This document shows, piece after piece, positions 55,050 through 62,954 of a stretch of 64,000 bases of DNA. The notes under the pieces were generated by a model that did not search any database, was not told the DNA's origin, and saw nothing but the letters and a program-made list of their open reading frames with translations. Origin of the DNA: Brucella pseudogrignonensis. Lineage in GTDB: Bacteria; Pseudomonadota; Alphaproteobacteria; Rhizobiales; Rhizobiaceae. The stretch covers positions 920,001-984,000 of the forward strand of contig NZ_JAVLAT010000002.1 of NCBI RefSeq assembly GCF_032190615.1, read 5' to 3'. The position numbers were made by a program, and so were the translations under genes. Numbering within the stretch: the first letter of the stretch is position 1; every line of letters begins with the position of its first letter.

Positions 55050-55274
55050 TCAACTGCGCATTAATTCCACTCGCGCTGCGATTGCAGCAATCTTTTCTGG
55101 ATCATATTCACCAGATTGATATGTTCTGATAATAACGCGGGCGAGCTCATTTTTCGCCTCATGCGTTGTCGGGCAGCGGTCTAACAACGCGCAGCTTCGA
55201 TTATATGCAGCCTGCATCAGCTGCAAATCTTCGGGTGCGAACGTTCCGTGATACTCTTTGCCTCTGAATGGCAT
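55050..55274 (-). CDS. Small alphaproteobacterial protein of unknown function, paralogue B
   Basis: Protein of 74 residues, start ATG at 55274 (MPFRGKEYHG) with GGAG seven bases upstream. Shares the RCP-x-T and AR-x-II-x2-Y core with paralogue A at 54638-54919. No domain recognised. Confidence 0.72.
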   Translation of the reverse strand: MPFRGKEYHGTFAPEDLQLMQAAYNRSCALLDRCPTTHEAKNELARVIIRTYQSGEYDPEKIAAIAARVELMRS

Positions 55275-55451
55275 TTTGTTCTCCCCCATCAATTACATGA
55301 TTGAAGCTCGTATTTCTAAATAAAGCAACAGCATTTTAAGATAGGTCTGATATGTATCATTCGGGCCTCTCTGAGACAGTTTCAAAACCGTCACAGTTGC
55401 AGTGCATATCGCTATAAATTGACTGAGTGTCTTAATAAAAAGGAAGAGATA

Positions 55452-55970
55452 GTGAAAATCGGCATCGTTACAGTCTCTGACCGCGCAAGTCGTGGTGAGT
55501 ACGAAGATTTAAGCGGGCCAGCTATCGAAAATTGGCTTAACAGCGCGATTGTCACGCCTTATGAAACGATAAGGCGCGTTATACCGGACGGTATAATATC
55601 TGTACGAGACACGTTGATTGATCTCGCCGACAATGTTGAATGCGATCTCATTCTGACGACTGGCGGCACCGGACCAAGCCCACGCGATGAAACCCCGGAA
55701 GCGATGAAGATTGTTCTCCATAAAGAGTTACCGGGCTTTGGTGAGCAAATGCGTCGCGTAAGTCTTCAGCAAACGCCCACAGCGATCTTGTCGCGCCAGA
55801 CAGCAGGCAGTCGCGGTAAAAGCTTTATTCTCAACCTTCCGGGGAAACCTGCTTCGATTGCAATGACCTTGCAGGCGATCTTTCCAGCTGTGCCTTATTG
55901 CCTCGACCTGATTGGTGCAGGACGTATTGAAACTGATCCGTCTGTCGTGAAAGCGCATCGACCAGGCTGA
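55452..55970 (+). CDS. mog: Molybdopterin adenylyltransferase Mog
   Basis: MoaB/Mog-fold protein of 172 residues that activates molybdopterin by adenylation before molybdenum insertion. Motifs are GIVTVSDRASRGEYEDLSGPAI, LILTTGGTGPSPRDETPEA, GFGEQMRRVSLQQTPTAILSRQ and LPGKPASI. The GTG at 55452 is chosen: AAGGAAGAG lies just upstream and the product then starts VKIGIVTVSDRA, matching E. coli Mog. The frame extends 11 codons further. Confidence 0.93.
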   Translation: MKIGIVTVSDRASRGEYEDLSGPAIENWLNSAIVTPYETIRRVIPDGIISVRDTLIDLADNVECDLILTTGGTGPSPRDETPEAMKIVLHKELPGFGEQMRRVSLQQTPTAILSRQTAGSRGKSFILNLPGKPASIAMTLQAIFPAVPYCLDLIGAGRIETDPSVVKAHRPG

Positions 55971-56107
55971 TTTTCGCGAATTATCGCTATCAACCTCCGT
56001 TATGTCGCGACGAAATTGCGCAACCCTGCTTTGCTCTTTTGCATAATTAGTACACTTGCATTTCTCTAATTTGAAGCCGACTATGTGCTAAAAATAAGGG
56101 GAATTCA

Positions 56108-57520
56108 GTGAAGCCATTTGATGAGATGCTTAAACAGGGCGAGGGTGTCCGCCAACCATATGAATTTCTCAAACAGTGGCTCGACGAGCAGGACCAGCAT
56201 AAACTTCTGCAGAAAACTCAGGATGCTGAGAGCGTTTTTCGAAAAACCGGCATTACCTTTGCAGTTTATGGCGATGAGAACGCGGCTGAGCGCCTAATTC
56301 CGTTTGATATTATTCCGCGTATTATTTCGGGTCAGGAATGGCGCAAGCTTTCGCAAGGCATCGAGCAGCGAGTTATGGCGCTCAATGCGTTTCTTGATGA
56401 TATTTATCATCGTCAGGAGATTGTGCGGGCAGGGCGTATTCCAAAAGAGCTGATCACCAACAACGAGGCTTTTCTGCCTGAGATGATCGGCTTTCGTCCG
56501 CCGGGCAATGTCTATACGCATATTATCGGCGTCGATATTGTGCGCACAGCTGAAAACCAGTTCTATGTTCTTGAGGACAATGCGCGCACGCCGTCCGGCG
56601 TTTCTTATATGTTGGAGAACCGTGAAACGATGATGCAGCTTTTTCCAGAGCTGTTTCAGAATGTTAAAGTGCGCCCCGTAGAGAACTATCCGCAACTGCT
56701 ACGCCAATCACTGGCAAGTGTTGCACCACCCGGAACGCAAGGTGTGCCAACGGTCGCTGTTCTGACACCGGGTATTTATAATTCTGCCTATTTTGAACAT
56801 GCGTTTCTGGCCGATCAGATGGGTGTTGAACTGGTTGAGGGTAGCGATCTGCGTGTTGTCGATGGTCGTGTGGCGATGCGCACAACGAAAGGCTATCGCA
56901 CGATTGATGTTCTGTATCGGCGTGTTGACGATGATTATCTCGACCCACTCACATTCAGGCCGGATTCAACGCTTGGCGTTCCCGGTATCATGGATGTTTA
57001 TCGGGCCGGTAATATCACGATTGCGAATGCGCCCGGGACAGGTATTGCCGATGATAAGGCGATTTATTCCTATATGCCGGAAATCGTCGAATTCTATACA
57101 GGTCGTAAGGCGATTTTGGAAAATGTGCCGACGTGGCGCTGCTCGGAGCCGGATAGTCTTGCTTATGTGTTGGACAATCTGGCCGATCTTGTCGTTAAGG
57201 AAGTGCACGGTTCGGGCGGCTATGGCATGCTGGTTGGTCCTGCTGCTACAAAAGCCGAGCGTGATGCCTTTGCTGAAAAGTTGAAAGCGCGTCCGCGTAA
57301 TTACATTGCGCAGCCCACACTGGCACTTTCAACCACACCGATCTTTACCGAAAGCGGTCTCGCGCCACGCCATGTTGATCTTAGACCATTTGTACTGGTT
57401 TCAGATCGTATTCGTATCACGCCCGGCGGACTGACACGTGTAGCGCTGAAAGAAGGTTCACTTGTGGTGAATTCCAGTCAGGGTGGCGGCACTAAGGACA
57501 CCTGGGTACTCGACGACTAA
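56108..57520 (+). CDS. Circularly permuted ATP-grasp protein of the Anbu cluster
   Basis: Protein of 470 residues of the CP_ATPgrasp_1 (DUF404/DUF407) family. Conserved blocks are FRKTGITFAVYGDENAAERLIPFDIIPRII, VLEDNARTPSGVSYMLENR, VKEVHGSGGYGMLVGPA and GGLTRVALKEGSLVVNSSQGGG. The GTG start has GGGGA upstream. Proteins of this type are predicted peptide-bond-forming ligases; this one heads the conserved set ATP-grasp, alpha-E, transglutaminase, Anbu. Product unknown. Confidence 0.9.
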   Translation: MKPFDEMLKQGEGVRQPYEFLKQWLDEQDQHKLLQKTQDAESVFRKTGITFAVYGDENAAERLIPFDIIPRIISGQEWRKLSQGIEQRVMALNAFLDDIYHRQEIVRAGRIPKELITNNEAFLPEMIGFRPPGNVYTHIIGVDIVRTAENQFYVLEDNARTPSGVSYMLENRETMMQLFPELFQNVKVRPVENYPQLLRQSLASVAPPGTQGVPTVAVLTPGIYNSAYFEHAFLADQMGVELVEGSDLRVVDGRVAMRTTKGYRTIDVLYRRVDDDYLDPLTFRPDSTLGVPGIMDVYRAGNITIANAPGTGIADDKAIYSYMPEIVEFYTGRKAILENVPTWRCSEPDSLAYVLDNLADLVVKEVHGSGGYGMLVGPAATKAERDAFAEKLKARPRNYIAQPTLALSTTPIFTESGLAPRHVDLRPFVLVSDRIRITPGGLTRVALKEGSLVVNSSQGGGTKDTWVLDD

Positions 57521-57521
57521 A

Positions 57522-57566
57522 GCATGTCGCGGAAAAGTGGACTTCAGTTTTCCGATAACGACAAGC
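57522..57566. repeat. Degenerate Rhizobiales intergenic palindromic repeat
   Basis: GCATGTCGCGGAAAAG and TTTTCCGATAACGACAAGC form a hairpin. The pattern GCATGTCGC...AAAAG...TTTT..GATAACGACA resembles a short palindromic repeat I recall scattered between genes in Brucella and Agrobacterium. It sits inside the Anbu cluster. Confidence 0.5.
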
Positions 57567-57628
57567 TCTAAATTACATCACACGCAACAACTGACGCAAA
57601 GATCAGAGCGTGCAAAGGGGAATGAATT

Positions 57629-58570
57629 ATGCTTCTTGGCCGTACGGCAAACGGGCTTTACTGGATGTTTCGCTATATCGAACGTGCCGAAAACATGGCA
57701 CGTCTGGTCGATGCGGGACTACGGATGGCGCTTACAAAAACATCAGATGCACCCGAAGAATGGTCTTCGGTCGTGGTTTCGGCTGGTGCAAGCCAAACGT
57801 TCTCAGCCAAATACCAAGCTTATAATGCAGCGAATGTAGCTGACTTTCTTCTGCGCGATATGGATAACCCATCCAGCGTGATGTCCTGCATGGAAACTGC
57901 ACGCTCCAATGGGCGTATGGTGCGAACTGCACTCACGCGCGAGGCATGGGAAAGCATCAACGAAGCGTGGATGGTTCTTAAAAAATCATTGTGCAAGCCA
58001 CTTAAAGAAGCTGACCTGCCGCCACTGCTTGATCAGATCAAGCGCGAAACGGCACTGATCCGTGGTGCATTCCACGGCACTATGCTGCGCAATGAGATTT
58101 TCGATTTTGCAGGGCTGGGCACATTTATTGAACGTGCTGATAATACCGCGCGTATTCTTGATGTAAAATATTATGTGCTGCTGCCTGCGGTGTCCTATGT
58201 CGGAACAACGCTCGATAATTACCAGTGGGAGTCAATCCTGCGGTCCGTGTCAGCACATCGGTCTTATCGCTGGGTTTATGACGGTGATTATCGCCCGGCG
58301 CATGTTGCGGATTATCTTATTTTGAATGGACGTATGCCGCGTTCGCTCAATCATTGCTATCAGAGCATCAATGGACATCTGAATTTTCTGGCCAAGGATT
58401 ATGGCGATAGCGATGTCTGTCATCAGACAGCGGACAAGATTTACGCAACACTGCAAAATCAGGACATCAGCGCTATTTTTGACATAGGCTTGCATGAGTT
58501 TCTGACGGAGTTCATTGCGCGTAACAACCGGCTCGGCAACGAGATCGCGGAAACCTATAACTTCTATTGA
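57629..58570 (+). CDS. Alpha-E domain (DUF403) protein of the Anbu cluster
   Basis: Protein of 313 residues, largely alpha-helical. It starts MLLGRTANGLYWMFRYIERAENMARLVD, the conserved alpha-E opening, and has FDFAGLGTFIERADNTARILDVKYY in the middle. Function unknown; almost always next to the permuted ATP-grasp gene. Confidence 0.92.
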   Translation: MLLGRTANGLYWMFRYIERAENMARLVDAGLRMALTKTSDAPEEWSSVVVSAGASQTFSAKYQAYNAANVADFLLRDMDNPSSVMSCMETARSNGRMVRTALTREAWESINEAWMVLKKSLCKPLKEADLPPLLDQIKRETALIRGAFHGTMLRNEIFDFAGLGTFIERADNTARILDVKYYVLLPAVSYVGTTLDNYQWESILRSVSAHRSYRWVYDGDYRPAHVADYLILNGRMPRSLNHCYQSINGHLNFLAKDYGDSDVCHQTADKIYATLQNQDISAIFDIGLHEFLTEFIARNNRLGNEIAETYNFY

Positions 58571-58579
58571 GGTGATTGC

Positions 58580-59377
58580 TTGTTGCTCAATATTCGGCAC
58601 GTTTCCCATTATCGCTACGAAAATCCGGTTCCTTACGCAGTGCAGCGCCTGCGTCTGCGTCCGCCAACTCTTCCCGGCCAACTGGTTAAGCATTGGGAAT
58701 TGAAGATCGAAGGCGGAGAACCAGAGGTTTCTTATATTGATGGTTTTGGTAACAAAACCGATCTTGTTCAGCATGCACGGAATATCACTGAAATTATCAT
58801 AACTGCCAGCGGTAGCGTCGATGTGGAAGACCGCGTTGGTGTTCTTGGACCTGTTTATGGATATGCTCCTTTGTGGCTGTTTGAGCGCGAAACGCTGTTG
58901 ACACTGCCGGGGGAGCGAATTCTTGCGCTGGCGGGTGATTTAGGCGCAGCTCAGGAACGTCTTGCATTACTTCATGAACTAATGGGTAAAGTTCATTCGT
59001 CCGTGGAGTATATGCCCGGAACGACCAGTGTAGCGACCAATGCCGAAAGTGCATTGGAGGCAGGGAAGGGTGTTTGTCAGGATCACAGCCACATTTTTCT
59101 GTCTGCCGCGCGGTTGCTAAAAATCCCGGCACGCTACGTTTCTGGCTATCTGCTGATGGAAGGCACTGATGAACAGACGGCAAGCCATGCCTGGGCCGAG
59201 GCGCATGTCGATGGGCTGGGTTGGGTTGGCTTTGATGCCGCAAACAATGTCTGCCCAAATGATCGCTACGTGCGTCTTGCGACGGGCTTGGATTATCGCG
59301 ATGCAGCTCCGATTTCCGGTGTAAGGCTCGGAGGAGCAGTTGAAAGTCTTGCAGTGCACATCAATGTAGGGCAGTGA
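58580..59377 (+). CDS. Transglutaminase-like cysteine protease of the Anbu cluster
   Basis: Protein of 265 residues with an N-terminal bacterial transglutaminase domain (LNIRHVSHYRYENPVPYAVQRLRLRP) and a transglutaminase core. The catalytic triad is visible: Cys in GKGVCQDHSHIFL, His in ASHAWAEAHV, Asp in GFDAANN. Start is TTG with GAGGTGA upstream; the adjacent TTG is equally possible. It begins nine bases after the alpha-E gene. Confidence 0.9.
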   Translation: MLLNIRHVSHYRYENPVPYAVQRLRLRPPTLPGQLVKHWELKIEGGEPEVSYIDGFGNKTDLVQHARNITEIIITASGSVDVEDRVGVLGPVYGYAPLWLFERETLLTLPGERILALAGDLGAAQERLALLHELMGKVHSSVEYMPGTTSVATNAESALEAGKGVCQDHSHIFLSAARLLKIPARYVSGYLLMEGTDEQTASHAWAEAHVDGLGWVGFDAANNVCPNDRYVRLATGLDYRDAAPISGVRLGGAVESLAVHINVGQ

Positions 59378-59414
59378 TTATTTCAACTTAAGATTTGCCT
59401 GCCGGAAATTACTA

Positions 59415-60149
59415 ATGACCTATTGCGTTGGAATGAAAATTGATCGTGGCCTTGTGTTCATGTCGGACACGCGGACGAATGCGGGTCTCGATAATATTTC
59501 CAAGTTTTCAAAAATGCGGACTTGGTCAACGCCGGGCGAACGGGTGATTGTTCTTTTGTCTGCCGGTAATCTGGCAACAACGCAAGCGGTTGCAAGTCTG
59601 GTTGAAGAACGCATGAAAGCACCGGACGAGCGTCATCCTTCATTGTTTGATGCACCATCAATGTTTCAGGTCGCGCGTCTGATTGGCGATACCGTAAAAG
59701 AAGTCATCAGTAATTCCGCAACTGGCGGACAGAATGCTGATGCTTTCGGCGCTTCTTTCATTCTTGGCGGACAGATCAGGGGTGGTCTGCCACGCCTTTT
59801 CTATATCTATCCTGAAGGAAATTTCATTGAGAGTTCCGAGGATACGCCATTTTTCCAAATTGGTGAAAACAAGTATGGCAAGCCAATTCTGGTGCGTGCT
59901 TATCAGCCGGATATGAGCTTTGAAGATGCTGTTAAACTGCTGCTGGTGTCGTTTGACTCGACGCTGAAGGCCAATCTTTCCGTTGGTCTGCCGCTGGATA
60001 TGCAGGTGTATGAGGCAGATAGACTTGAACTGGGCGAACACAGACGTTTTGAAGCGAGTGATCCCTATTATCAAACGGTATCGGAAAGTTGGTCTGAAGC
60101 CTTGAAGGCGGCATTAGAACAACTCCCTTCATTCAGTTTTGAGAAATAG
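59415..60149 (+). CDS. Anbu, proteasome-like Ntn hydrolase
   Basis: Protein of 244 residues of the Anbu (ancestral beta subunit/bacterial proteasome homologue) family. Removal of Met1 would expose Thr as nucleophile (MTYCVGMKIDRGLVFMSDTRTN); counting that Thr as 1, Asp17 is present and a Lys follows at 29 or 32. No propeptide is needed. Anbu forms ring or lock-washer assemblies and its substrate is still unclear. Last gene of the cluster, 37 bases after the transglutaminase gene. Confidence 0.93.
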   Translation: MTYCVGMKIDRGLVFMSDTRTNAGLDNISKFSKMRTWSTPGERVIVLLSAGNLATTQAVASLVEERMKAPDERHPSLFDAPSMFQVARLIGDTVKEVISNSATGGQNADAFGASFILGGQIRGGLPRLFYIYPEGNFIESSEDTPFFQIGENKYGKPILVRAYQPDMSFEDAVKLLLVSFDSTLKANLSVGLPLDMQVYEADRLELGEHRRFEASDPYYQTVSESWSEALKAALEQLPSFSFEK

Positions 60150-60154
60150 AAAAG

Positions 60155-60187
60155 GGCCGGGGAATAAATCACCCGGCCATTTTGTTT
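60155..60187. terminator. Terminator between anbu and the peptide-binding protein gene
   Basis: Stem GGCCGGG/CCCGGCC with a ten-base loop, followed by ATTTTGTTTT; between convergent genes. Confidence 0.9.
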
Positions 60188-61830
60188 TAGTCTTTCGTTA
60201 CCGTGGCGACATAGTTGGCGTCGGCCACCATGTCGAAGTTATGAACATTAGCACCGGTTACCGCCGTCTCAATCTGCTGGTAGATCACAGCGATCGGGCT
60301 TGTCTCCTGAAACTTCTTCTGAATGTCTTTATACATTGCCTCGCGCTTCGTCGTGTCGCGTTCTTCGGCTGCTGCCATGGTTTCAGCGGTCAGTTCAGGA
60401 ATGTCCCATGAAGCCTGCCAAGCCGTGGTGCGCAGATTGACTTCATCGCCATTGTTTGGATTGTTCGTGAAGGTGACGGCATTTGTATGCGGATCCCAAT
60501 AATCCGGTCCCCAGATACCAAGGGCAAGCTGATGCTTACGGGCGCGCACTTTCGTTGTGGTTAGCTTGCCATCGCCCTGCAAAATCTCGACATTCACACC
60601 AGCCTTCGCCATTGTTTGCTGAATGCTTTCAGCAATACCGACATAAGGTTGATTGTTACGCACGTCGAGCGTGACACTGATTCCGTCTTTTAGCCCTGCC
60701 TTTTCAAGCAGTTCCTTGGCTTTCTCAACATTGTAGTCGAATGGATTGTCATCCGTCGCGCCAAACATACCAACTGGCAGGAAGGACTGATGCTTGCGGC
60801 CAATTCCCTTGATCAGGGTGCCTTCAATCGTGTCGTAATCAATCAGATACTTCAGCGCCTGACGCACTTCTGGCTTTGCCAATTCAGGTACGTTCTGATT
60901 CATCGACAGATAATAAACGCGGCCCTTTGGTGCGTTGATGACGCTGAACTTGCTATCCTTTGCCAGCTGCTCAATGTCGCCCGGTTCCAGATTGCGGGCG
61001 ATATCAATGTCACCGGATTCAAGAAGAAGGCGCTGCGACATGCCTTCTTTGACATGCCGATAGATGATACGCTTCATTGCTGGCGTTGCATCGGTGTAAT
61101 TGTCATTGCGCTCGAGCAGCAGCACTTCATTGGCGCGCCATTGCTTGAGTGCGAATGGACCTGAACCAGCATAATTGTTCTTCAGCCATTCGTAGCCGAA
61201 GTCTGTTTCAAATGGATAAGTATCGGTCTTTTCCGTCTTCTGCTCGTGTTCCTTGACGAGTTTGCTGTCAACGATTGATGCAACGCTGGACGTCAGGCAG
61301 TTCATCACAAAGCTTGGCGCGAAAGGCTTGCCGGTCGTGAAAACAAAAGTTTTATCGTCAACGGCTACCGCATTTTGCTCGACGTTTTCGGGTGTAATGC
61401 CAAACTGACTGAGAATGAATGCCGGGCTCTTATCAAGCTTAATTGCGCGCTGTATGGAGTAGGCGGCATCCTGTGCCGTTATTGGATTGCCAGATGCAAA
61501 CTTCAAGCCATCACGAATTTTGAAGGTGATTGACTTACCATCATCTGAAAAGGTCCAGCTTTCAGCAATCTGCGGGATGATTTTCGTTGGATCTTTGATA
61601 TCGGTCGTGACCAAGCGTTCATAGGTGCTGGTCAGCATTTCCGATGTTGTGATTTCGAAAATTTCCGCCGGATCAAGCGAAATAATGTCATCGATACTCA
61701 TCGCGATCACAAGCGTATCGGCGGGTGTTGCAGCTTCTACGGCTTTCGATGATGCCGAAAAACACAGCGCGAAAGCGAGTGCAGCTGGAATGGTTGAGCG
61801 CATCAGGCGCGTCGGTGCAGTAAACGTCAT
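60187..61830 (-). CDS. ABC transporter solute-binding protein, family 5 (peptide/opine type), orphan
   Basis: Protein of 547 residues with a signal peptide (after an MTFTAPTRLMRS start, hydrophobic stretch, cleavage near VEAA). The mature part has family 5 features: PQIAESWTFSDDGKSITFKIRDGLKFASGNPITAQDAAYSIQR and LNQ-like MNQNVPELAKPEVRQAL. The start at 61830 has AGGGA seven bases upstream. No DppBCDF-like genes are near, so it uses a transporter encoded elsewhere. Ligand unknown. Confidence 0.88.
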   Translation of the reverse strand: MTFTAPTRLMRSTIPAALAFALCFSASSKAVEAATPADTLVIAMSIDDIISLDPAEIFEITTSEMLTSTYERLVTTDIKDPTKIIPQIAESWTFSDDGKSITFKIRDGLKFASGNPITAQDAAYSIQRAIKLDKSPAFILSQFGITPENVEQNAVAVDDKTFVFTTGKPFAPSFVMNCLTSSVASIVDSKLVKEHEQKTEKTDTYPFETDFGYEWLKNNYAGSGPFALKQWRANEVLLLERNDNYTDATPAMKRIIYRHVKEGMSQRLLLESGDIDIARNLEPGDIEQLAKDSKFSVINAPKGRVYYLSMNQNVPELAKPEVRQALKYLIDYDTIEGTLIKGIGRKHQSFLPVGMFGATDDNPFDYNVEKAKELLEKAGLKDGISVTLDVRNNQPYVGIAESIQQTMAKAGVNVEILQGDGKLTTTKVRARKHQLALGIWGPDYWDPHTNAVTFTNNPNNGDEVNLRTTAWQASWDIPELTAETMAAAEERDTTKREAMYKDIQKKFQETSPIAVIYQQIETAVTGANVHNFDMVADANYVATVTKD

Positions 61831-61990
61831 ACTTTGTCCCTCTGGAGACCACAGGTTTTGCAAGCCTTTGGTCATCGATATCAATGCGTTTCGAGGGCTT
61901 CTCTCCGGAAGCCGATTCTCAAGCACGCAATGTTAGTAGATTCCGATTTTTGAGGGCGCACAATAGTTAGAAAGAATTGGGCGCAAATAA

Positions 61991-62019
61991 AAAAGCGGCT
62001 GGAAAATCCAGCCGCTTTT
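61991..62019. terminator. Hairpin terminator downstream of the nitroreductase gene
   Basis: Perfect 13-bp stem AAAAGCGGCTGGA/TCCAGCCGCTTTT with loop AAA. It ends leftward transcription from the nitroreductase gene. Confidence 0.9.
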
Positions 62020-62038
62020 AATTTGAATTTAGAACGGA

Positions 62039-62638
62039 TTATCCGAAGACTTTGAAACGCTCAGCATCATCCATAAAGCCCTTTTCACCAAAAGGCTGTT
62101 CATTGGAGCCGAATGGCATTTGTGCGCGAAGTTTCCAGGACGAAGGGATGCCCCAGGTCTTGGCAACTTCAGCGTCAACCAGCGGATTGTAATGCTGAAG
62201 GCTTGCACCGATATTTTCATTGGCGAGAGCCGACCAAACAGAGAGCTGCGCCATGCCGCCAGCCTGTTCAGACCAGACAGGGAAGTTGTCTGCATACAAT
62301 GCAAACTGTTCCTGAAGGCCTTTTACAACGTCCTGATCTTCGAAGAACAGAACTGTACCAGCGCCAGCTGCAAAGCTGTTCAGCTTGGCTTCAGTCTGTT
62401 CGAATGCGTCGGCAGGAACGATTTTACGAAGTTCTTCTTTTGCAATGTTCCAAAGCTTGTCGCTTTCAGCGCCAAACAGGATAACAGCGCGTGAGCTCTG
62501 CGAGTTAAAGGAAGATGGGGAGTTTTTGACTGCTTCACGGATCAGTTCCGCCACAGCATCCTTGGAGATTGGCAGGTTCTTTCCAAGTGCGTACTGCGTG
62601 CGGCGCTTCTTGAGAGCGTCAATATAGCTATTGCTCAT
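62039..62638 (-). CDS. Nitroreductase family oxidoreductase
   Basis: FMN-dependent NAD(P)H oxidoreductase of 199 residues, HBN1/YodC-like subgroup: YIDALKKRRTQYALGKNLPIS, NSPSSFNSQSSRAVILFG (FMN phosphate contact), FPVWSEQAGGMAQLSVWSALANENIGASLQHYNPL and the C-terminal AQMPFGSNEQPFGEKGF. The ATG at 62638 has AGGA nine bases upstream; the frame runs a further 24 codons. Confidence 0.9.
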   Translation of the reverse strand: MSNSYIDALKKRRTQYALGKNLPISKDAVAELIREAVKNSPSSFNSQSSRAVILFGAESDKLWNIAKEELRKIVPADAFEQTEAKLNSFAAGAGTVLFFEDQDVVKGLQEQFALYADNFPVWSEQAGGMAQLSVWSALANENIGASLQHYNPLVDAEVAKTWGIPSSWKLRAQMPFGSNEQPFGEKGFMDDAERFKVFG

Positions 62639-62742
62639 CGTGCATGTTCCTGTTGTTACGGCGATTCTGCACTGCATACCTAATGCAGCAAAGTGAAAAC
62701 TCTGTTGCAAAATATTGTGATTTTAGAAGGAGAAGCCAGCCC

Positions 62743-62757
62743 ATGTTTCTGAAACAC
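62743..62757. promoter_or_regulatory. GTTTC/GAAAC palindromes upstream of a truncated flavoprotein gene
   Basis: TGTTTC-T-GAAACA is a perfect palindrome; further TGAAACACACTG and CAGTGTTTCA arms lie within 60 bases to the right. This may be an operator for the nitroreductase gene or the flavoprotein gene. Confidence 0.3.
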
Positions 62758-62954
62758 ACTGTCAACAGATACGGCCTATTTCGGTTTCAGTGTTTCATTT
62801 GTCGAAACGAATTAGGAGTCATGGCTTAGAAAAATCTGCGTCGGACTTTTATCTCACTATAAAATCTGACAAAATTTATAGGAAATAAAAACAGAGCCTA
62901 TAAAAGCCGGCGCGTAAATTCTGCGGCTCGCATAAGTCAAATGGGGATTATGAT

